NCBI RefSeq assembly: GCF_009870125.1
Contig: NC_046681.1
Span: 3,534,001 to 3,598,000, forward strand
Direction of reading: 5' to 3'
Length of the DNA: 64,000 bases
DNA from: Drosophila pseudoobscura
Taxonomy: Eukaryota > Arthropoda > Insecta > Diptera > Drosophilidae
Notes under the pieces: generated by a model
The model's input: the letters and a program-made list of their open reading frames with translations, nothing else
Told to the model about the DNA's origin: nothing
Databases searched by the model: none
Translations under genes and position numbers: made by a program
Part shown: positions 11,830-23,640 of the stretch, piece by piece
Numbering within the stretch: position 1 is the first letter of the stretch
Layout of the letters: every line of letters begins with the position of its first letter

Positions 11830-14127
11830 ATGCAGGTGAGTGCAGCGGCACAGTGTCTCTGAAACGTTTACCCAATGCCGACGACTGCGACGACTGGCTG
11901 CGACGTAGGCAAAGGGACACGCAACCAGAACAAATATAAATAATACAATTTGGATGAATTTTTTCGTTTGCAGTACGTGGCTGTGGCTGTGGCTAGGCCA
12001 TGGTTGCTGCTGTGCTGCGTGCTGGCGATCCTTGGGTGTGGAGTTGTGGATTGCTTCTATGTTCCCGGCGTGGCGCCGGTTGAGTTTGTCCAGGATCAAA
12101 AAATCGATGTGAAGGCCGTGAAAATGACCAGCAGTCGCACCCAGCTGCCTTATCAGTACTATTCGCTGAGATTTTGCAATCCGAAAAACGGCACGTTCAT
12201 CTTTAAGTCCGAGAACCTTGGAGAGGTGCTGAGGGGGGACCGCATCGTAAATACTCCCTACGAACTGAGGATGAACCAGCAGATCAACTGCCGACTGCTG
12301 TGCAATCAGAAGGACAGACCGCTCAACTGGAGCAAAGAGGACTCGGCCCTGGTGGCGGAGCGAATCCAGCACGAGTACTTTGTTCATCTCCTGGTGGACA
12401 ACCTACCGGTGGCCACCAGGATCGTCAACGTTAACAATCCGTCCGAGGTGACCTACGAGCATGGCTATCGACTGGGCCAGGTGGATGGGGAGAACATCTA
12501 CATCAACAACCACCTCAAATTCATTCTGTCCTACCACATGCACTCGAAGGGCAAGTATCGCGTGGTCGGCTTCGAGGTAGAGACGGTTTCCGTTAACCAC
12601 AAGGAGCTCAAGTTCCACGGCGACACCTGCAACTTTCCAGACAGCGCCCGGCCGCAGCTGGTGAATCCGTCGGGCGAGACGCAGCTCTACTTCACGTACT
12701 CCGTCGAATGGAAGGAGTCCAAGGTCAGCTGGGCCTCTCGCTGGGACATATATCTGGGCATGCGCGACGTCCAGATCCATTGGTTCAGCATTATCAACTC
12801 TCTCGTTGTGGTGTTCTTTCTCTCCGGCATTCTCACCATGATCATGATCCGCACCTTGCGTCGTGACATTGCCCGCTACAACACGGACGACAACATCGAG
12901 GATACCCTGGAGGAGACTGGCTGGAAGCTGGTGCATGGCGACGTGTTTCGTCCGCCCAAGAACACCCGCCTGTTTTCCGCTATCATTGGCAGCGGCATAC
13001 AAATATTCTTCATGGCCCTGATCACCATTTTCTTTGCCATGCTGGGCATGCTCTCGCCTTCCTCACGCGGCGCTCTAATGACCTCGGGCATCTTTATGTA
13101 CGTCTTCATGGGCACCATTGCCGGCTTCTATGCGGCACGTCTATACAAGACGATGAAGGGTCGCGAATGGAAGCGAGCAGCTTTCCTCACAGCCACTCTC
13201 TACCCGGGCATCGTTTTTGGGTGAGTTTCAAACTATGGAATATTCATATTTACCTATCATCCATTAACAACTATCTTGCAGCACCGGATTCTTCTTGAAT
13301 TTCTTCATTTGGGACAAGTCGTCGAGTGGCGCTGTGCCCTTCACCACTATGATCTCTCTGCTGTTGCTGTGGTTCGGCATTTCGGTTCCTCTGGTCTACC
13401 TTGGCTTTTACTTTGGCTACCGCAAGCAGCCGTACCAGCATCCAGTACGCACCAACATGATACCCCGCCAGGTGCCCGCCCAACACTGGTACATGAATGC
13501 AATTCTGAGGTGAGGTTGAGAATTTTCCGACTATTTCACTGTTCTTTACTTACCCCTCTTCTGCTTCTCCTCTGGCACTCTGCAGCACTCTGATGGCTGG
13601 GATACTCCCGTTTGGAGCTGTCTTCATCGAACTCTTCTTTGTGTTCACGGCCATTTGGCAGAATCAGTTCTACTACCTGTTTGGCTTTCTGTTCCTTGTG
13701 TTTTGCATTCTAGTTGTTAGCTGTGCCCAGATCTCCATAGTCATGACTTATTTCCAGCTGTGCGGCGAGGTAAGATTTTGATTAATCGTTCATTTGATTG
13801 ATTCTAAATACTTCTAATGCAGGACTATCGCTGGTGGTGGCGCAGCTTCATTGTGTCGGGCGGCTCGGCCGTCTACGTGCTCTTCTATAGCATATTCTAC
13901 TTCTTCACCAAGCTGGAGATCACAGAGTTCATACCCACGCTTCTCTACTTGGGCTACACAGGTGAGTGGCGCGTACGAATTCTGATAAATAAATGTTTGC
14001 TAAACGGCTACTTTTCCGTCAAACAGGTCTCATGGTGCTCACTTTCTGGTTGCTGACCGGCTCGATTGGATTCTTCGCTGCCTATGTTTTCATCCTGAGG
14101 ATCTATGGGGCTGTGAAGATCGACTAA
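11830..14127 (+). CDS. TM9SF-family nonaspanin (TM9SF2/TM9SF4 type)
   Basis: Nine-pass endosome/Golgi membrane protein; family members act in membrane protein sorting, phagocytosis and cell adhesion. Exons: 11830..11835 (ATG CAG only), 11974..13220, 13282..13509, 13586..13769, 13823..13961, 14027..14127, giving 634 aa. After a signal peptide (about residues 1 to 29) the mature protein begins [11 protein letters not shown], as in human TM9SF4. The lumenal domain contains [11 protein letters not shown], followed by [10 protein letters not shown] and nine hydrophobic segments. The C terminus is VKID, matching the family's KxD-type Golgi retention signal. The ATG at 11954 reads through the intron and was not chosen. 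Two fly paralogues (TM9SF2 and TM9SF4) fit about equally, so no symbol is given. Confidence 0.92.
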
Positions 14128-14523
14128 GGAGGGTCTCTCCTGGATCGACTCCTGGAGCCCCCTCTCAGAACGCTGTGCACCAAACTATTCCTGCAATATC
14201 ATTCGATCATGAACATATTTATAGAGAAACTGAACAAGTCTCGTCCCTCGACAGCTGCCCCCGAACCCCGCTACCGTGTAAAGTGTGCTAACGTTTCCCC
14301 TTCTCGTCCCAGCTTCCAAAGGCACCACACAACACATACGAAGCCCATTGAGTAGCCAACTACTGAGACGACAGGATGCTAAGTGTGTCTCCCCGGAGGC
14401 AGGTGGCTCAATTCGCGAGAGCATTGCGTTTAGGATACGTTCTAGAAATGCCTAATTTATACATGTATGTAAAGAATCTAATCTAAGCAAACGAAACGAA
14501 ACGATATAAAAGAAACTAAATCA

Positions 14524-14529
14524 AATAAA
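14524..14529 (+). promoter_or_regulatory. Poly(A) signal of TM9SF
   Basis: AATAAA about 400 bp after the TM9SF stop codon, in AT-rich context. It is the first canonical hexamer downstream on this strand. Confidence 0.55.
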
Positions 14530-15867
14530 CTAAGCTTAAGTGTAGCCATCTCTCACTTGGGCGGACGTTGGATTGGATACCACAGTTGCATTTCCTATTT
14601 GCTATGTCTTGGATCAGAGATTTACTCTAATAGAAATCCATGGAGTACGAGTATGAGAGCGTTGTAGCGCTTAAAATGAGAAAACGCATAAGATCAAATA
14701 TAGTGCTATATATTGTATGGTATGGCTAGTGGCTGTACCGTTCTTTTCATTCCTTTATCTTCTTTATCGTACTGTCCAACACATCGCTATTGTTCGGCTG
14801 CCTCGGCCATTTTAATTGAAACATTTCGCTACAGCTAGTAAAAAAGCTTAGTTACTTAACAAATAGTCTTAACGACATGGATGTACATACATAAATTTAT
14901 AGTTGGTTTATTTTATAAATTGGCATAGATAATTGCTATTAGTATTTTACACAGATTGAACTTAAAAATAAAAGTACGTTATCTATATTCAACCGTATAC
15001 AAGTTTATCAAGTGGAAGCCGACACATTAGTTTAACTTTAGTTAATGCAATTTCCTAATTAGTGGGGCTTTCGGAGAGCGTGAAGCCATATCAGAATACA
15101 ATTGGAGAATAATAGACGTTCTTAAGTCATTTCATATGAAATTTATGAAACCCAACTATCCATATCCCATTTACTCGTGCCGTAACCGTGGCAAGAATAT
15201 ATGTACCATCAACTATACGAGGGTGAACTGAATCATCGCCAACAACTTATATCTTGTATAATTCCCTAAAGCATAGACTAACCTTTTAGTTTAGTTCAAA
15301 GGTATACATTTCTAGGACGCAAAATATCTCAGGCTAAAAACATATAAGGCGACGCCCAGCATAGCCAAAGGAATGTACATTTATTTTAGAGCTGGGAATA
15401 CAGAATCTCCTTGAGGCTTCCCATTTACGAAAGATGTGAAGTCAGTTCCAAGTAGGCAAGTAAGGATGTAAAAACTACGATTAAGCTACGGGTAAGAATT
15501 ACTTTCCTTTCGATTTCTTTGCACAACACATATTGCTAGTGAAGGATTTACGATTACTTAAGACATAGGTTCGATTATAAATTCCATGCGGGAACAACCA
15601 AACTGTGTTCTGTGTCTCCCGCTGCGTCTGCCTCCTTCAGCTCCTGCTTCTATTTCCTTGTACTCCACCTTTGGGGAGGGGAGGATCTCCGTGAAAAAGT
15701 GCGCTTTAAGCTTGTTGCGAATCGGTTTACCTCATGGGGTTCCGATTCTTTAAACGCTAGCGATTCCTTTTGGTTTTGCGACTGACGTTCCCTTCGATGA
15801 TGATCTGCGCAAGCAAAGTAAACAATTTCGTTTGTCATAAGGAGGTGGAGGCAAGTACGGTGACTGG
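14530..15867. other. Convergent non-coding interval
   Basis: A 1.3-kb AT-rich stretch between the TM9SF poly(A) signal and the epimerase stop codon. It most likely contains the epimerase 3' UTR: TTTATT, the reverse poly(A) signal, occurs at about 14897 and 15379. No convincing coding frame was seen on either strand. Confidence 0.45.
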
Positions 15868-18800
15868 CTATGAGCGGGACTTGGACTTCTTTTTGGATTT
15901 CTTGGGTGCATTAATTATATCATAGGGACACTTGAATTGCTGTACGTTAGGGGATGGGATTTAGGATTCAGGATTCAGGTTAAACATGCCACCGATTGCT
16001 CTACCTGAAGGATCTGGCTGGCTTCGAAAGCTGTTCCCGGCAGCAGGATCACGGGAGAGGTTACATTGCCTGCCTCCACGCAGAGCATGTTGGGGAACTC
16101 GTCATCGCCAAAGTCGCTCATCTCGCGCGATCGGTCAATCCAGGGATTCCAGATGACTGCGAGAAATATTGTAAAGGTTATAGTAGAAATAATTTCATCG
16201 ATTTCTCCCCCTCAAATCGACTCACCCGTGTCGGGGAAATTGTACTTGTGCAGTCTCATCTTGCGGCCGGAGACCACGTTGGTGATGACGTGCTCCTGCG
16301 GCGTGTGCTGGTAGATTCGATCGGTCCACTCGTTGACAGTGACGACCTCGCGACCTTCCTGGTACAAGGCGTTCTCTCGCGTCTTGTCGATAAAGTGGCA
16401 GCCGTGCAGGCCCGTGATCTGGCAGCGGCGCACATCGGGCACCTTCAAGTAAGTGTGCAGCAGCATGTTGAAGGAGAAGCTCAGCTCCTTGCTCGGGTTG
16501 TAGACGCCAATGTGGAAGTGGAGCTCCTTCTCGCGCAGAATGAGGCGGTATGTGATGCGAAACCTACTCGTACGTTATAAGGAGATCAGAGTCAGATCAA
16601 ACATGACTGTCTTGGAGGTAGCGACCACCTACTGATAGTTCCAGATGGAGCGCGTGAACTCGTTGTCCATCAGCGAGAATATGGCCTCGACGTCGCCGTT
16701 GTGCAGCCTATCCGGCGCCCTCTCCAGATGCCATCGCGTGATTCTGGCGAATCCATGTTGCGGCCCAAAGGACCAAGCACCAAACTGGGCTGCAAGATCA
16801 AGGGAAATGCTTAGGGGTATGCTTATGAGAGGACAGGCCAGCGCAGGACCGCTCCTGTTACCTTTCGAACTTACGAAAGACAAAGGGAATCCCGCCACGT
16901 ATCGCCTTCTTGCCGTCGAACGAGGCTAGCTTACTGCAAGGAAAAGAGGACGGAGAAGGAAGAGTCGATTAATTCGGTAAGAGCTACTCGAAAATATTTC
17001 AGCCATAAAAACGCTAGCAGACAGCGCCCGGCCCGGGCCCGAGACAGACATTCAGAAATTCAGAAATGCTATTAGCAGAAAAAAGTGTCTGGCAAAATGC
17101 TCCTTGCCCCTTTTTTCATGTTTTTTTTCTTCTTGTTTTTCCCCTGGCTGCTGATGCTGACGACGACGACGTTGCCCGGAGTCGAGTCTGGATCTGCTTT
17201 TCTTCCCAGCTAATTTGCCGGCGCATCCATCAAGCAGTTCAGTTCAGCTCCGCTTCTGCTTCTGCTTTTGTGCATCATTTGTGAGCTCCTTCAGTTGTTG
17301 TATAACGCATTTGACATGGCAATTGTCATTAATATTCGAGTTTTGAGTTGCGGATTTGGCGCAGAGAGCGGTCGGTGTTTCGATGCATGTACAGTGAGGG
17401 GCAAAATAGTTCCACCAAGCGCAAGTTGGGAGAATATTTATATTCTATTATATTTCGTTTCCTTTCACGCTCGATGTTAAGATATATTTATATTTTTTAG
17501 TGGCAAAAGCTATCCCACTTGAAGCTTCCTTTTTTTTTGGGTAATACCCAGACAAAAACAACTGATACATATTCCTCTAATTATTCGATTTTTCCTCTGA
17601 TCTGTCTTAAGATCATCTTGTTAATTACCAAGTTAAATCTCGTCAGAGTGGCATCATAAAAGTAATTCTATTGCAAGTTTGTAGTTTAGGCTGCAAATAC
17701 TTTTGATAATCACTGTACGGGGGTATTTTCGCTTTTTATGAGTTTCTGTTTGGCATGTTTTTCTTTTCTTTTGAAATAGTTGAATTTATTTAAATGTTCT
17801 TTGATAGAACCAGGCAACTATTGTAATTCATTTAGTTTTCAGCTTTATCCTCCCATTGCCATGGCCCCGAATGCCGGGGGTTTTTAGTGGGTTTCCAAAT
17901 GCGACTGAGAGTGTGTTGAGACCACAAAAACAGTTGAAAAGTAGTGGCAGAAGAGACGATGAAGGGGGGCACGAAAGGAGTGAGCGAGAGCAAAAGCGAG
18001 AGCGAGAAGCCAAAGCTTGTCCGTGCGATGCGTGTGTTCGTGTGTGGGAGTAGCAGCTGCGTGTGTGAGCAACAAAAAGCACAACACGAAAGTGGGCCCA
18101 AGAATACTGTAATTGAGAGTGGAAGTATACGTGTTTGCTCCACTGTGCCTGCAAAAGTGCTTGGAAGGGAGAAGTGAGACGAGAGGGGACAGAGCAGAGC
18201 AGAGCTGCAGTGGGGATTTATCGATCTAGCTCTGCCGCGCCAAAAACTCCATTCATAAAAACTTGCACATTGTTTTGCCACAACGTGGCCGAGAACGAGG
18301 GGACTGGGAGAGTGCGGTGGGAGAATACAGACCGGCAGTAGGCAGCAGCAACAGTGCGAAAAAAGAGGCCGCATAATGGAGGAGGAGGTGGATTAGGAGG
18401 GAGAAGGCAGCTGACGGCATCGCAGTGCATTCCCTATCCGTTCCGTTCCCTTCTGTTTTGGTTCGGTTCGGTTCGGTTCGTTGGTTCGACGTTTGGGGCC
18501 GTCGCTCGGTCCCGACATGTTTTTTGTTGGGTGTCATACAAAAACATTTTGCCGCCAAACAGAATGGCTAAGGCTGCTCCCGGTCGCCTCCCCTTCCTCA
18601 CTTTGCACCCTTCCCGCTGTCCGTTCACGTCCTTTGTGGCCAGTTCTCCTCTCCTTTTCTCTCTCGGTGCGGTGTGTGTTGGAAACTTTGCAAATCACTT
18701 TTTTGGTTGCATGACCAGCGCATACCGTGGGCTTGCGTAAGTTCGAGCTTAAAGTCGGACCACTCGGGCGTATGAGCGATGCGATTCTTAAAGAGTGCGA

Positions 18801-20462
18801 ACGAGGGATCTACTCACCTAACAAACAACTGCTCCTGGTTGTTCACTCGCCAGGAGACAACTGTGGCACCTGAAAAAGATATTAAGAAATGGGAAAAGTT
18901 TATCTCTTATTATTCAATATTATTCTGGGATAAATTTACTCTATTTAGCGGTTTCCTTGACTCAAACAAAGATATTGTGGGAGTAAACTATTCACATGAC
19001 TATAATCGACTTGCGAAAGTTTCGATGCTAAGAAAAGAAGAGAAGATCGAGATCGACGACTGATCTGCACATAACAGATCGGGTAAAAGTCCTAAGAGGC
19101 ATATCAATGAATGGAATGACTACTCGGAGTTGGATCAACTGTGGCAACAACTACAGCTACAGCAACAGCAGCGGCAGCCATCCGCAGTACATGACGCACA
19201 CACTTCTAACCCACATACCCAGACTCACACTTACACTTACACTTACACTTAAAGCCCGAAGTACTCGTAACTGGCCTGCAAGTAAACTGGCTGGGACTGA
19301 CTGAGACTGACTGGAGACGAGCGAGACAGCCGCAGAGTCATACGCTCTGGTACAGTTAAATCTTGCTTGGCATTGCTTTGGCTCTGGCTGTAGCATGGAT
19401 GTGGATGTGGATGTGGCCTACGGCCAATTGGTGGGTGCACACTTGAAGGGTGCGTGGGCGGCGCTGCTGGCGCTGTTGGCGTGGCCGCTGTTCCCAAAAC
19501 TCTCTTCGGGCTGCCCCCAATGTTTGATGAGATTTGCTAAGCCAGAGGCACAGCTTCGAAGCTTTGGCGATTCGGATTTCCAGATGTAGGAAACAAACAA
19601 GTGTAGTTTGGCCAAAGCGTACTCAAAAACTTGTCGACAACGGATCGTTCATGGGCAGTACCGTCGCTAGGTTCCGCTGTGCTGTGCTGTGTCTCTGTCT
19701 GTTGCTCAAACGACGACAACGACGACGACTACGACGTGGGTAGGCCAGACAGAGCGAGTCGTAATTGTTGAAAGTACGCTGGGTACACACTCGCATAGGC
19801 ACCTATGTCTACTATATAGAGAAATATACATTCATATATAACGCCTAATCGAAATTTTCTGCGAGTAGGAGCCATTGCGCTGCCATTGCCTGGGCTGAAA
19901 CTGAAGCTGATCCCATCGTCTGGAGCAACTGCTACCCCGTTACCCCAACAGCTTTCATATATTATCTCTCGGTGCATATCGCCGGGATCGGATCTTGGCC
20001 GATAAGATAGGCGATTATTGAAAGTTCTCTCAAGAGCGGAACACCAAAGCAGCACATCGACAAGGTTGTTTTCAGTACAAACTGATAACCTCTAGAGGGG
20101 TCATCTCGGTGGGTTACACTACGTCAATGGGGGCGGCAAAACTGGTTTTAACTCTGGAACTCCCCATAAAACGAAAGTCTATAAAATGAGTTCTGTTCTG
20201 GCTAATCATGCGCTAAAAATAACGCCAACGACTCTACTCTGCAGAATCGGCGCTGATTGTTGTTCTTTCCACTTGATGCTTTTTTGTGTGTTGTGTGTTT
20301 TTTGGTTAATTATGATTAATTGTGGCTTTTTGCTGGCCTGGCCCGCCACAGCTTTCCCTTCCCGTAGCGCTTACCATGCAAGTTGATGGTGCAGGTCGTG
20401 TTATTGCCGCGATCCAAAACGACGACACTGGTGGCGGCCATGGCGGCCGCTGTCGTGGCCAT
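15868..20462 (-). CDS. Glucose-6-phosphate 1-epimerase (hexose-6-phosphate mutarotase)
   Basis: A galactose-mutarotase-fold enzyme of the YMR099C type that interconverts anomers of glucose 6-phosphate in the cytosol. Seven coding exons: 20462..20375, 18869..18818, 16933..16875, 16789..16633, 16563..16226, 16156..16005, 15939..15868, totalling 305 aa. The joins restore family sequence: NLHGATVVSWRV, KKAIRGGIPFVFPQFG, NYQFRITYRL, FPDTVIWNPW. Likely catalytic positions are the His of PQHGFAR and the Glu of LCVEAGN (inference from the family). The last exon ends in a basic tail, KKSKKKSKSRS. Introns 1 and 2 (1.5 and 1.9 kb) are unusually long for this window. A second in-frame ATG lies at 20441. 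It is probably the orthologue of D. melanogaster CG9008, a moderately sure recollection. Confidence 0.9.
16934..18817 (-). other. Intron 2 of the epimerase gene
   Basis: A 1.9-kb intron with pyrimidine-rich and purine-rich tracts. The short open frames on both strands overlap low-complexity sequence and show no family similarity. A GGTTC pentamer array lies at 18460..18480. Confidence 0.7.
18460..18480. repeat. (GGTTC)n short tandem array
   Basis: About four head-to-tail GGTTC units inside intron 2 of the epimerase gene. Confidence 0.85.
19225..19251. repeat. (CACTTA)n short tandem array
   Basis: About four hexamer units within intron 1 of the epimerase gene (18870..20374). The rest of that 1.5-kb intron shows no convincing feature. 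Confidence 0.85.
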
Positions 20463-20744
20463 ATTTGTTTTTTAGACTAACGGTATTTCTCTGGATCTCG
20501 TACTGTTCCTTCGCCCTCTGTTGGCTTGTGTTTATTTGTTGTTAACTGTAATTTTTTAGCATGTAACGCCAGGTAATCTGGACTCGAATTTGAAATTGGC
20601 CTCTCGACCGGATTGCTGAGCTGAGTGTCGATTGAACTTTAATTTGCGCATTTACATAATGTTTGCAAAAATTATTCTGCACACCAAGCCCCACTCACAC
20701 ACACAGAGATAGTGGTACGGCTACACAAACGCGCGCCACACAAC

Positions 20745-20768
20745 GCACACACACACACACACACACAC
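20745..20768. repeat. (AC)n microsatellite
   Basis: AC run upstream of the epimerase start (- strand) and of the Aldh remnant (+ strand). It lies in the divergent spacer between them. Confidence 0.9.
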
Positions 20769-20908
20769 TCTCACACAAGCGCAGCTTGAGTTTTTGTCAA
20801 TGAACAAATACGTGAAAAAACTCGTGCAAAAAACGTTGCGACGCGGAGCGGCGGTACCGAGCTTACGGTGTTGCGGGTTCGGGCAGTTTTGGGGCCTTGG
20901 GCCTTAAA

Positions 20909-22020
20909 ATGTTGCAGGTGCTTAAAAATGTTGCTCTGCTACATGTTGCTAGAGTGCGGCCGCAAGGTATAAAAGGTAAGGTAAGGTAAGAATTACAAAT
21001 AATCAATAACAATAATCAAATATCGATAGATTTATAATCATCGGTGTAAACCATCGATATAAAACCATCGGTATTAATTTTTTAATCAATAACGTAATCG
21101 ATATTGAGAAACTGCCACCACCAGCGATCAGCTGTCGCGACTTATCGAAGCAGTGCCATCTCAATTGGATTTGTGGGGGGGGGAGATTTTCCCGTAGACG
21201 GCCAGCGGCGCCCGTTGGCGCTTTTGTGGCCCCCCCAGACCACCCCGGAGCAACAGTCCGACCACAGAGAAGACCCACACTGGCTACCGGCAACACCATC
21301 TTCCTAAAGCCAGCTGAGCAGTCAATGTGGCTCATCCAACTGGCATCCGGCCACACGAACCTGAAGCGCGTGACCCTGGAGTTGGGCGGAAAGTCCCCCA
21401 ACATTATCCTTTCTGACTCTATTCGTAGAGACGGCCCAATTCGGCCTCTTCTTCAACATGGGCCAGTGCTGCTGTGCCGGCTCTCGCACCTTTGTGGAGG
21501 ATAAGATCTACGACGAGTTCGTGGAGCGCAGTGCAGAGCGTGCCAAGAAGAGGACCGTGGGCAATCCCTTAGATCTGAACACCAAGCAGGATCCCCAGAT
21601 CAACCAGGAGCAGATGGATAAGATCCTTGGCATGATCCAGCAGGGCAAGCAGCAGGGCGCCAAGCTGGTGGCCGGCGGTAGCCGTCCCGATGGCCTTCCC
21701 GGCTACTTTGTCCAGCCAACGGTGTTCGCCGATGTCCGAGACAACATGCCCATTGCCCGCGAGAAGATATTCGGGCCCGTCCAGCAGCTGATTCGATTCA
21801 AGAAGCTCGACGGGGTCATCGAACGTGCCAACAACTCGGAGTACGACCTTGCCGCCGCTCTCTTCACCAAGGATCTGGACTATGCCATCTAAATTGTCGG
21901 TTGCCTGCGTGCCGGCACTACAATGCCCTGGCTGGCCAGGCTTCCTTCGGACGAGAACGGGGAGTATGCACTCTCCAACTACACGGAGGTCACAGAAGAA
22001 CTCCTAAGAAGGGACTGTCC
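20909..22020 (+). pseudogene. Broken duplicate of mitochondrial aldehyde dehydrogenase
   Basis: At 20909..20966 a short exon-like segment encodes a mitochondrial-leader-like start (MLQVLKNVALLHVARV) followed by a GT donor. From about 21281 the sequence reads as the C-terminal half of a class 2 [53 protein letters not shown] (catalytic Cys region), [45 protein letters not shown], then NGEYALSNYTEV. Most of the N-terminal half is missing. About 50 residues between KPAEQ and LIQLASG are deleted, there is a frame break near 21420, and a stop comes at 21890 (YAI*). The retained donor argues for DNA-level duplication rather than retrocopying. The source is probably fly Aldh on the same chromosome arm. 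Confidence 0.8.
21021..21100. promoter_or_regulatory. Cluster of DRE-like ATCGAT sites
   Basis: A perfect TATCGATA lies at 21021..21028, with further ATCGAT at about 21053 and 21098 and CATCGGT variants between them. This resembles DREF/BEAF-type sites. It sits inside the broken Aldh copy (between exon 1 and the body), so its present target is unclear. Confidence 0.45.
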
Positions 22021-22128
22021 TGGACAGGGACATTAGCCTTAAGATTCGGATAGTCCGCCCATCATTAGTATTTAAAATCACCTGATTTATATATATATAT
22101 GTATATATGTACGTATATTTTACTCTAT

Positions 22129-23048
22129 CTAATTATATATAAAGGTTACAATGCCTACCACGCGGGAAAAATATTGTATTGCAGCCCGTATGTCGGTGAA
22201 TTTATCCGCATCTGTAACGTGGATAAATTTAAGAATATCGTACACATGGGAGGTGAGGATGAATCCACGCAGCTCGAGATCGGAGCTATTGACTCTACTC
22301 AAGTTAAGAGGTGTAGACGATTTCGCGAAGTTCAGCGCCAATAGCTTTTTTAAGTTTAAAACTTCGTTTGAATTAAACTTCTCTAGTTCATTGGGCGTGC
22401 TGCTGGTTATTTCTGAAAACTTCTGTTTCCATGTGTTTCGGTCAAAGGTGCTTCCGTAGATTTTGCCTAATCTATCCACCGTATCTTTATACCGCGTGAC
22501 CAATTTCTTCTTCATATGGACCTCGTCCCACAGGACCGGGAAATAGTTTGCGACATACTGCAGCGACTTCAAATTGGCCCTGCGCCTGTCCGATATTACG
22601 CCGCACACATTTTGGGCCAAGCCCAGGTTGAGAATTGAAGTGACTACGACTTTTAGTCCTTCATATATCTCATTGCTGCCCAAAACGTGCACGTCTGTAG
22701 GGACCACCTGCAGGTACAGAAACTTGAATTTTGTGCCGTCCATATTTGCAGCTGCAATGGCCAAAGATTTCCAGCGGCTGAGGAGCACCTGTAAATATAC
22801 TACTTAATATGATATAAAGAGACTGTTAAAGAGGAACTTACGTTGGGTACGTGCCTGAAATGAAACTCATCGAAAATGAGGACAAAAGGCTGCTCCCCGA
22901 AAAGTTGCAAGTTTGACACCATGTTGATAAGCCCACAGTTCAGCTCTATCAAGTGGGACTGCCGCTCCACGTATCTGATGGCTCGCCGCACATCGCGTCC
23001 ACGGGCAGCCAACAGCGGGTGGCGTATGAAAACCTCTTCCAAGTTCAT
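22129..23048 (-). CDS. Unrecognised protein, two exons
   Basis: Exons 23048..22842 and 22788..22129, with consensus GTAAGT donor and TTTACAG acceptor, give 288 aa. The start is MNLEEVFIRHPLL. I do not recognise a family. The protein is mixed alpha/beta in appearance, has no signal peptide or obvious membrane span, and contains patches such as FVLIFDEFHFRHVPN and NYFPVLWDEVHMKKKL. It has no low-complexity sequence, and codon use looks like that of a real gene. Its start is about 550 bp from the divergent gene at 23595. It could be a fast-evolving or lineage-restricted gene, or a remnant of a mobile-element protein; neither can be shown here. Confidence 0.65.
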
Positions 23049-23276
23049 TTTACACCCGACTGAAGTGAACGCGGTCGCAGTCTAGTTGGAAATGGCGACA
23101 GTCAAAGTGTAGGTGTTCGTCTGGTCAAATCCCGAGGCGGCTCACAGTGGGCCGAAAACGGTCAATCCTGTCCCGTTCTTTCCATGGGTCTTTTGTTTTG
23201 TTTCCAACAATATATATAATATCATATATGTAATATATAAAATATATATGTATAAACGCAATTTGAAAATTGTTTA

Positions 23277-23640
23277 AGCTTGACCCACTGTGCGGCAGTA
23301 GATCAGAACTCTTGCTTCTCTTTCGCTCTCATAGCAACGAAAGGAAATTTTGCCATCCTTTTTGTGCTGCTTCCGAGCGCTCGAAGATGAAGATGAAGAA
23401 TGGTAAAAAATGGCTTACCGCGACAGCGCACAGTGGACAGCACGGTCAATCTCTAGTTTTTCCTATGTTTGCTGTAATTTGGCAACCAAATGGGCCGCTT
23501 CACCCACTGTGCAGCAGTCAGATCAGAATTTGCAACGGAAAATTTGCAATCCTTTTTGTGCTGCTTCCGAGCTCGTAGATGAAGAGGAAGCATAATGGTG
23601 AAAAACGACGCCGCGGACACAGCAAATCTAAGCGGGACCA
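23277..23640 (+). repeat. Tandem duplication of a promoter/start region, two diverged units
   Basis: The segment starting acccactgtgcggcag (about 23283) recurs at about 23506 as acccactgtgcagcag. Both copies share atcctttttgtgctgcttcc (about 23355 and 23551) and end in a similar start-like stretch: gaatggtaaaaaatgg near 23399 and ataatggtgaaaaacg near 23593. The period is roughly 200 to 220 bp with several indels. The downstream copy supplies the start of the gene at 23595; the upstream copy looks decayed. Confidence 0.75.

Noticed and set aside
17832-18630. Several overlapping open frames on both strands in the epimerase intron
   Set aside because: They are low-complexity (Leu/Ser-rich against Arg/Glu-rich mirrors of CT-rich tracts), lack splice context, and lie in a well-supported intron.
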